Shown here one piece after another: positions 59,331-64,000 of a stretch of DNA of 64,000 bases. Position numbers and translations under genes: made by a program. The first letter of the stretch is position 1. Every line of letters starts with the position of its first letter. The stretch is from Eubacteriales bacterium. GTDB lineage: Bacteria; Bacillota_A; Clostridia; Lachnospirales; Lachnospiraceae. The notes under the pieces are model-generated. The model saw nothing but the letters and a program-made list of their open reading frames with translations. It was not told where the DNA came from and did no database searches. Where the stretch lies: assembly GCA_030533315.1 (NCBI GenBank), contig JAUNJL010000005.1:1-64000 (forward strand), written 5' to 3'.

Positions 59331-60389
59331 TTAATAAACTTTGCTTTCCTCCTGGCCTCTGAGCACTCGAAGGGCTCCTAAGGCAAGGGCGGTCATCTCA
59401 AATTCTCCGGCGACCACCTCCACGGGGGCCAGGAAGGAGGTCAGGCGGGTCACCTCCTGGGTCACATAGGAGGAGTGGGCGATCCCGCCTGTGAGGACGA
59501 TGCACTCCACCCTGCCGTCGAAGGCCGGCGCCAGGGCACAGATCTCCTTGGCCACGTTGTAGGCGTAGGCGTCGTACACCAGCTTTGCCTTCTCGTCTCC
59601 CTGGCGGATGCGCTCCTCGATCTCCTGGGCGTCCTTCGTCCCAAGGTGGTCGTAGAAGCCGGACAGCCCGCTTACCTTCTGGATCATTTCCTCCCGGGTA
59701 TATTCCCCGGAGTAGCAAAGCTGGATCAGGGGATAGGTGGGAAGGCCGCCGCACCGCTCGGGAGAGAAGGCTCCGTTGGTGCGCCCGCCGGTCCCGTCCA
59801 CCATTTGTCCGTCCCTGTGGGCCACGATGGAATTGCCGGACCCCAGATGGGCCACGATCAGGTTCATCTCTTCATATTTCTTTCCGTGTTTGGCCGCGGT
59901 CCATCTGGCCACCGCCTTTTGGTTCAGGGCGTGGAACCAGCTGGGGCGCTCCAGCTGGGCCATGCCGGAGATCCTTGCCTTGTCCATCATCTCGTCCACG
60001 GCCACGGGATCCACCACGAAGGAGGGCTTGCCGTACCGGTCCCCCAGATCCTTTGCGATCACGGCCCCCAGGTTGGACGCATGTTCTCCGGCCACGGCAT
60101 TCTTCAGGTCCTGGATCATCCGGTCATTGACGGAGTAGGTGCCGCCGGGAATGGAGCGGACCAATCCGCCTCTGCCTACAAAGCAGTCGAAGTCGGATAA
60201 CTGGTATCCCTCCTTCTCCAGCTGGGCGGTGATCAGTCCCTGCCGGTAGGCGTACTGGTCAAACACGTGAGGATACTCCTTCAAATCCTCCGCCGTATGA
60301 GGGATGGAAGTCTTGAAAACCTCTTTCTCATCCTCATACACCGCAAGCTTTGTGGAAGTACCGCCCGGATTCAAAATTAACAGTCGCAT
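59331..60389 (-). CDS. buk: Butyrate kinase family enzyme
   Basis: This 352-residue acetokinase-fold enzyme makes ATP from a short acyl phosphate. It has the N-terminal LILNPGGTSTKLAVY phosphate loop, the VAHLGSGNSI motif, the GGRTNGAFSPERCGGLPT region and a late LTGGIAHSS ATP loop. It is the first gene of the minus-strand operon, with its promoter at 60527-60555. Branched-chain acyl phosphates are as likely as butyryl phosphate, given the partner 2-oxoacid oxidoreductase. Confidence 0.93.
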   Translation of the reverse strand: MRLLILNPGGTSTKLAVYEDEKEVFKTSIPHTAEDLKEYPHVFDQYAYRQGLITAQLEKEGYQLSDFDCFVGRGGLVRSIPGGTYSVNDRMIQDLKNAVAGEHASNLGAVIAKDLGDRYGKPSFVVDPVAVDEMMDKARISGMAQLERPSWFHALNQKAVARWTAAKHGKKYEEMNLIVAHLGSGNSIVAHRDGQMVDGTGGRTNGAFSPERCGGLPTYPLIQLCYSGEYTREEMIQKVSGLSGFYDHLGTKDAQEIEERIRQGDEKAKLVYDAYAYNVAKEICALAPAFDGRVECIVLTGGIAHSSYVTQEVTRLTSFLAPVEVVAGEFEMTALALGALRVLRGQEESKVY

Positions 60390-60498
60390 GGGCTCTTACC
60401 TCCTGTTCAGCAAGCTTTTGACCGAATCCGAAAAATCTTCCTCCAGCAAAGGTCCAGCCTGCAAAATTAATTTTGTTAAAATATTTACAATGTTCTGC

Positions 60499-60519
60499 TT
60501 GTCGGAACAGCGTTCTATA
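60499..60519 (-). promoter_or_regulatory. Operator-like site at the buk operon start
   Basis: TTGTCGGAACA, two bases (GC), GTTCTATA. It matches the site at 60605 at 18 of 21 positions and covers the predicted transcript start (about 60520) of the buk promoter. Confidence 0.6.
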
Positions 60520-60526
60520 TTTTCGC

Positions 60527-60555
60527 ATGATATCACATCCGTTTTCCCCTGTCAA
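60527..60555 (-). promoter_or_regulatory. Promoter of the buk-ptb operon
   Basis: On the minus strand a perfect TTGACA (60555-60550) and TATCAT (60532-60527) are 17 nt apart. Confidence 0.75.
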
Positions 60556-60570
60556 TTCTTTTTTTCAGAC

Positions 60571-60599
60571 TTGACGAATCTGGTTTTTCTGTGTATAAT
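60571..60599 (+). promoter_or_regulatory. Promoter of the ferredoxin/2-oxoacid oxidoreductase operon
   Basis: TTGACG (60571-60576) and a perfect TATAAT (60594-60599) are 17 nt apart, giving a transcript start near 60606. Confidence 0.8.
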
Positions 60600-60604
60600 T
60601 CCTA

Positions 60605-60625
60605 TTGTCGGAACAATGTTCTGTA
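60605..60625 (+). promoter_or_regulatory. Operator-like site at the oxidoreductase operon start
   Basis: TTGTCGGAACA, two bases (AT), GTTCTGTA. The core GAACA-N2-GTTC is an inverted repeat. It covers the predicted transcript start, mirroring the site at 60499. A second inverted repeat GTTCTGTAGAAC overlaps its end. Confidence 0.65.
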
Positions 60626-60690
60626 GAACAGAACTTAAAAAGAACTTAAAATGATGATTTATAATTTTTTATTGAGGGATGTTTAGCTGT

Positions 60691-60888
60691 ATGGAAAAAA
60701 TCAGAACAAGTGTGGAAAGATGCAAGGGCTGCTACCTTTGTGTGGCGAACTGCAGAGCCGGGGCTTTGTCCATCTCTGATGAGACGAACGGCAAGGGCGT
60801 GAAGGTCGTACATGTGGATCAGGAGAAATGTGTCCAGTGCGGTTCCTGTTATGCCATGTGTCCCGACCTGGTATATGAGATCCTTTAA
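60691..60888 (+). CDS. 2x[4Fe-4S] ferredoxin subunit of the 2-oxoacid oxidoreductase
   Basis: This 65-residue ferredoxin has two clusters, CKGCYLCVANC and CVQCGSCYAMCP. It carries electrons within or away from the VorABC-like enzyme encoded next (delta subunit role). ATG 60691 has GAGGG 12 nt upstream; ATG 60679 lies too close to it. A gap of 60 nt separates it from the alpha subunit gene. Confidence 0.9.
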   Translation: MEKIRTSVERCKGCYLCVANCRAGALSISDETNGKGVKVVHVDQEKCVQCGSCYAMCPDLVYEIL

Positions 60889-60948
60889 GTAAGGGATCCG
60901 TCGGGACCAAAGAGAGTTAGGATATTAAGGATTTAGGAGATAACAAAC

Positions 60949-62022
60949 ATGGAAAAAAGAATAATGAAAGGCAATGAAGCTCTGGCAGAGGGCGCCGTTC
61001 GCGGCGGATGTCGGTTTTACGCCGGATATCCCATTACGCCCCAGTCCGAAATCCTGGAATGGATGTCCTGGAGACAGGCCGAGGTGGGTGGAACCTTTAT
61101 TCAGGGCGAATCTGAAATCGCAAGCGTGAACATGACCTTCGCAGCTAGGGCCCTGGGCGCCCGAGCGCTGACCAGTACCTCCGGACCAGGCTTTTCCTTA
61201 TATCAGGAGGGTATCGCATACTGGGTTTCCGCAGGAGTGCCCGCAGTGGCGGCCTGCGTCCAGAGATTCGGTATCGGCGACGGCTTTATCTGCGCTGGGC
61301 AGGATAACTACTGGCAGGCGGTGAAGGGCGGCGGGAACGGCGACTATCACCTGATCACTCTGGCACCCAACTCCGTTCAGGAGAACATGGACATGGCCTA
61401 CGAGTCCTTTGAGCTGGCAGAAAAATGGATGCACCCGGTACTGATCCTTTCAGACGGCACCATCGGACAGATGGTGGAGCCCTGCGTGATTCCGCCCATG
61501 AAGGAGTATGACATGAACCAGCCCTGGGCTGTGCAGGGGTGCAAGAAGGGAGAGGTCAATAAGGTCATTACGGACATTACCTATTTCCAGGATATTGACG
61601 AGTGGAACGCCGGCTATCTGAAGAAGATGCGGGAGATCAGCGAGACGGAGCAGAGATGGGAGAGCATCTGCGTGGAGGATGCGGACATCGTGCTGGTGGC
61701 ATACGGAATCTCCTCCCGAGTGGCGGAGGGCGCCGTGAACCAGGCCCGGGAGGAGGGCTTCAAGCTGGGTCTTATCCGGCCTATTACCCTTTGGCCCTAT
61801 CCTCGCAAGGCCTTCGCAGAGATCCCGGATACCTGCCGCGGTATCATCACGGTGGAGGTGAATATGATGGGACAGATGCGGGACGACGTGATCATCACCG
61901 TGAAGGGCAAGTTCCCCACCTACGCCCTTACCACCAATCAGAGGGTGGCAAAGGTGGACCAGGTGGTTGCCTACGCAAAAGACGTGTATGACGGAAAAGT
62001 GAAAGAAGAGGAGGTATATTAA
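60949..62022 (+). CDS. vorB: 2-oxoacid:ferredoxin oxidoreductase alpha subunit (VorB-like)
   Basis: This 357-residue subunit of a 2-oxoacid:ferredoxin oxidoreductase oxidises 2-oxoacids to acyl-CoA with ferredoxin reduction. YPITPQSEILEW and the Glu in QGESEIASVN are the typical thiamine diphosphate-side motifs, and the C-terminal domain has a VEVNMMGQM motif. VorB (branched-chain 2-oxoacids) is the closest assignment, but 2-oxoglutarate-type enzymes are similar. Two bases separate its stop from the beta gene. Confidence 0.88.
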   Translation: MEKRIMKGNEALAEGAVRGGCRFYAGYPITPQSEILEWMSWRQAEVGGTFIQGESEIASVNMTFAARALGARALTSTSGPGFSLYQEGIAYWVSAGVPAVAACVQRFGIGDGFICAGQDNYWQAVKGGGNGDYHLITLAPNSVQENMDMAYESFELAEKWMHPVLILSDGTIGQMVEPCVIPPMKEYDMNQPWAVQGCKKGEVNKVITDITYFQDIDEWNAGYLKKMREISETEQRWESICVEDADIVLVAYGISSRVAEGAVNQAREEGFKLGLIRPITLWPYPRKAFAEIPDTCRGIITVEVNMMGQMRDDVIITVKGKFPTYALTTNQRVAKVDQVVAYAKDVYDGKVKEEEVY

Positions 62023-62023
62023 T

Positions 62024-62749
62024 ATGGCTCCCAGAAAAGCACCGGAAATAATGTATTGTGAAAACAGGTTCTGTGCAGGCTGCGGCCATCCGATCTTTGA
62101 CCGGATCCTGGGCGAAGTGCTGACAGAGATGGATATCATACAGGATACCATCATGTGCTCCGATATCGGATGTAACCATCAGTTCCAGTTCTGTATGCGG
62201 GTGGATACCATCGTTCCTCCCCATGGAAAGATGGGCGCTGCCCTTACGGCTCAGAAGAAGGTCCGTCCAGACAAGTACGCCATCACCATTGCGGGAGACG
62301 GCGGGGCTTATGCCATCGGGCTGGGTGAGACCATGGCAGCCGCCACCAGAAATGAGAACGTGACCTTCTTTGTTATGAACAACACGGTCTTTGGCATGAC
62401 GGGCGGGCAGATGGCGCCCACCACCCAGATCGGCCAGAAGACCTCCTCCTCACCGGCGGGACGTTCCGTGGAGGTGAATGGCCAGGACTTCGACGTGTTC
62501 CAGGTCATGAGGAACCTGGACATCGCATATTTGGCCAGGACTTCCGTCACCAGCCCCGCAAACGTGGCCAAGACCAAGAAGATGGTCCGCAAGGCCATTG
62601 AGAAGCAGAGAGACAACAAGGGCTTTTCCCTGGTGGAGGTACTGGTACCCTGTCCCACCAACTGGGGAATGAAGCCTGTCGCCGCCATGAAGCATATCGA
62701 CGAGGTGATCGCCAAGCGGTATGAGATGGGCGAGATTATTGATCGATAA
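62024..62749 (+). CDS. 2-oxoacid:ferredoxin oxidoreductase beta (TPP-binding) subunit
   Basis: This 241-residue subunit binds thiamine diphosphate and Mg2+ (GDGGAYAIGLGETM ... NNTVFGMTGGQ, the GDG-N layout). Near the N-terminus CAGCGHP supplies Cys for a [4Fe-4S] cluster, with another Cys in CSDIGCN. It lies two bases after the alpha gene, tightly coupled. Confidence 0.9.
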   Translation: MAPRKAPEIMYCENRFCAGCGHPIFDRILGEVLTEMDIIQDTIMCSDIGCNHQFQFCMRVDTIVPPHGKMGAALTAQKKVRPDKYAITIAGDGGAYAIGLGETMAAATRNENVTFFVMNNTVFGMTGGQMAPTTQIGQKTSSSPAGRSVEVNGQDFDVFQVMRNLDIAYLARTSVTSPANVAKTKKMVRKAIEKQRDNKGFSLVEVLVPCPTNWGMKPVAAMKHIDEVIAKRYEMGEIIDR

Positions 62750-62760
62750 GGAGGCTGGCT

Positions 62761-63297
62761 ATGTTAGAAAGAATCATTTGTGCAGGCCTTGGAGGCCAGG
62801 GTGTCCTGACCCAGGGTAAGATCATGATGTACGCCGCATACGCCAAAGACCTTATGGTGACCTGGTTCCCGGCGTACGGCAACGAGATGCGGGGCGGCAA
62901 CGCCAGCTGCAACGTCATCATCAGCGACAAAAGGATCGCAAGTCCCTATGCGGACCATCCAGATCTGGTGATGGCCATGAGCGAGTCTGCCGTGGATCTC
63001 TTTGAGGAGGCCATGGCCCCGGGAGGGAAGCTTTTTGTCAACAGCTCCCTGGTAAGTGAGGATCGTACCTACCGGTCCGACATCACCGTCATCAAGGCGC
63101 CCGTGACCGAGGTGGCCCAGAAGCTGAACAGTGAGCGCAACGCAAACCTTTGTATGCTGGGAAAGGTCATCAAGGAGACCTCTCTTTTCGATATCGACTT
63201 CTTTGAGAAGGCCATGTGCGACTATTTTGAGGAGCAGGGCAAAGGGAAGTTCAATGCGAAAAACTGTGAAGTGCTGAGAGCCGGCTACCAGCTGTAA
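62761..63297 (+). CDS. 2-oxoacid:ferredoxin oxidoreductase gamma subunit
   Basis: This 178-residue gamma-domain protein starts ICAGLGGQGVLTQGKI, the family signature, followed by TWFPAYGNEMRGGNASCNVIIS. It completes the four-subunit enzyme in the order ferredoxin, alpha, beta, gamma. AAGGAGG is near ATG 62761. Confidence 0.9.
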   Translation: MLERIICAGLGGQGVLTQGKIMMYAAYAKDLMVTWFPAYGNEMRGGNASCNVIISDKRIASPYADHPDLVMAMSESAVDLFEEAMAPGGKLFVNSSLVSEDRTYRSDITVIKAPVTEVAQKLNSERNANLCMLGKVIKETSLFDIDFFEKAMCDYFEEQGKGKFNAKNCEVLRAGYQL

Positions 63298-63322
63298 TCC
63301 CGGCCGCCTCCCTTTTTCCCTC

Positions 63323-63351
63323 TTTTCAAATGCCCCAAGATGTGCTAGAAT
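63323..63351 (+). promoter_or_regulatory. Promoter candidate for the IclR regulator
   Basis: TTTTCA (63323-63328) and TAGAAT (63346-63351) are 17 nt apart with a TG extension. The GAACA-N2-GTTC operator seen at the divergent promoters is absent here. Confidence 0.5.
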
Positions 63352-63423
63352 CAAGATTGTCAGAGATTTGACGAAAAACATGATGGAAGGAAGGAGGCTG
63401 CCAAGGATCGGGCAGTCGGATAT

Positions 63424-64000
63424 ATGGTAGAGATCAATACATCAGTTCTTATTCATTCCGTCAACCGGGCCCTGGATATTCTGGAATATCTGTTCAGGGC
63501 CGAAAAGGAAGTGTCGATCTCCCAGATCAGCAAGGACCTGGGCATTTACAAGAGCACGGTCTACCGCTCTCTGGCCACCTTGCAGAGCCGGGGCTATGTA
63601 AGGCAGAACCCTCAGACAGACTGTTACTCTCTGGGGATCAAGACCTTCACCCTTGGCTCCGGCAGAAGTATCGAATCGGAGCTGGAGCAGGTGGCCCGGC
63701 CTTATATGGAGGAGCTGAGTGAGCGCTTTCAGGAGTTCGTCAATCTTTCTATGATGACGGTGGGTCCTGACGGGGTTTACAAGAGCCTGATCGTCTCCAA
63801 GATGGACGGCAAGCTGAGCCTGTCCGCAAACACCTCCATTGGCTCCATGAATGAGTGCCACTGTTCCGCCGTGGGGAAATGCCTTCTGGCCTTTTCCCGG
63901 GATGTGGACCTAAGCGTCTACGAGACGCATCCCATGGAGAAGTTTACCGATACCACCATTGTCTCCGTGGGCGCTCTCCAGGCGGAGTTGGATTCCATAC
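63424..64000 (+). CDS. IclR-family transcription regulator (cut by window end)
   Basis: The first 192 residues are visible. An N-terminal winged helix-turn-helix (EVSISQISKDLGIYKSTVYRSLATLQSRGYV) is followed by the start of the IclR effector domain (SMNECHCSAVGKCLLAF). Its position next to the oxidoreductase operon makes it the first candidate for binding the paired sites at 60499 and 60605. Expected ligands are 2-oxo or carboxylic acids. The start ATG 63424 is likely, but its ribosome site is weak. Confidence 0.88.
   Translation, partial: MVEINTSVLIHSVNRALDILEYLFRAEKEVSISQISKDLGIYKSTVYRSLATLQSRGYVRQNPQTDCYSLGIKTFTLGSGRSIESELEQVARPYMEELSERFQEFVNLSMMTVGPDGVYKSLIVSKMDGKLSLSANTSIGSMNECHCSAVGKCLLAFSRDVDLSVYETHPMEKFTDTTIVSVGALQAELDSI

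Noticed and set aside
1..64000. Prophage, integrase, insertion sequence or replication origin
   Set aside because: No transposase, integrase, structural phage gene or origin-like iteron array was seen on either strand.

Overview
The window comes from a GC-rich Gram-positive anaerobe. A Clostridia bacterium close to Lachnospiraceae is the best guess. The signs are strong AGGAGG-type ribosome binding sites, sigma-A promoters of the TTGACA/TATAAT type, a Ptb-Buk acyl phosphate pathway, ferredoxin-dependent 2-oxoacid oxidation, Glp-type flavoenzymes and very many GGDEF/EAL proteins. No rRNA, tRNA, CRISPR array or insertion sequence was recognised.

Bases 1-33500 are a cyclic-di-GMP island. Nine GGDEF/EAL genes (starts 106, 4432, 12020, 15090, 19177, 21750, 24179, 29501, and 33451 on the minus strand) are interleaved with mgtE (Mg2+ transport), a three-gene Glp-like flavoenzyme operon, apbE, a PfkB sugar kinase and a class II aldolase. 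Five of the nine keep an intact EAL site with a degenerate GGDEF (phosphodiesterases). Three keep GGDEF without EAL (cyclases). The first is a very large hybrid with both. Two PDE-then-DGC pairs (12020/15090 and 19177/21750) look like copies of one cassette.

The most striking signal is in the control regions. Four of these genes (106, 4432, 12020, 19177) have a promoter whose 17-19 nt spacer between -35 and -10 ends in a run of 10 or 11 G directly against the -10 box. Two more (15090, 21750) carry a G9 or C9 run in the 5' leader. These six are the only G/C runs of nine or more that I see in the window. I infer a set of independently phase-variable promoters that set c-di-GMP turnover by slipped-strand changes in spacer length.

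Bases 33500-46000 hold two oligopeptide-type ABC importers. One is on the plus strand with separate ATPases (33820-38764) and one on the minus strand with a fused double ATPase (40465-45898). An AT-richer PIN / Xre-ImmA toxin-antitoxin-like pair with a 10-bp inverted-repeat operator lies between them. Bases 46100-54400 hold a monosaccharide ABC importer (binding protein, ATPase, permease). It is followed by a sensory cluster: a membrane-anchored paralogue of its binding protein, a histidine kinase, a LuxR-type response regulator and a family-1 binding protein.

Bases 54441-64000 are an amino-acid or 2-oxoacid fermentation locus. On the minus strand are buk, ptb, an aminotransferase, nhaC and an MFS carrier. 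Divergently are a ferredoxin and VorABC-like subunits, then an IclR regulator cut by the window end. Two near-identical operator-like sites overlap the predicted transcription starts of both divergent promoters, so the two arms are probably co-regulated.
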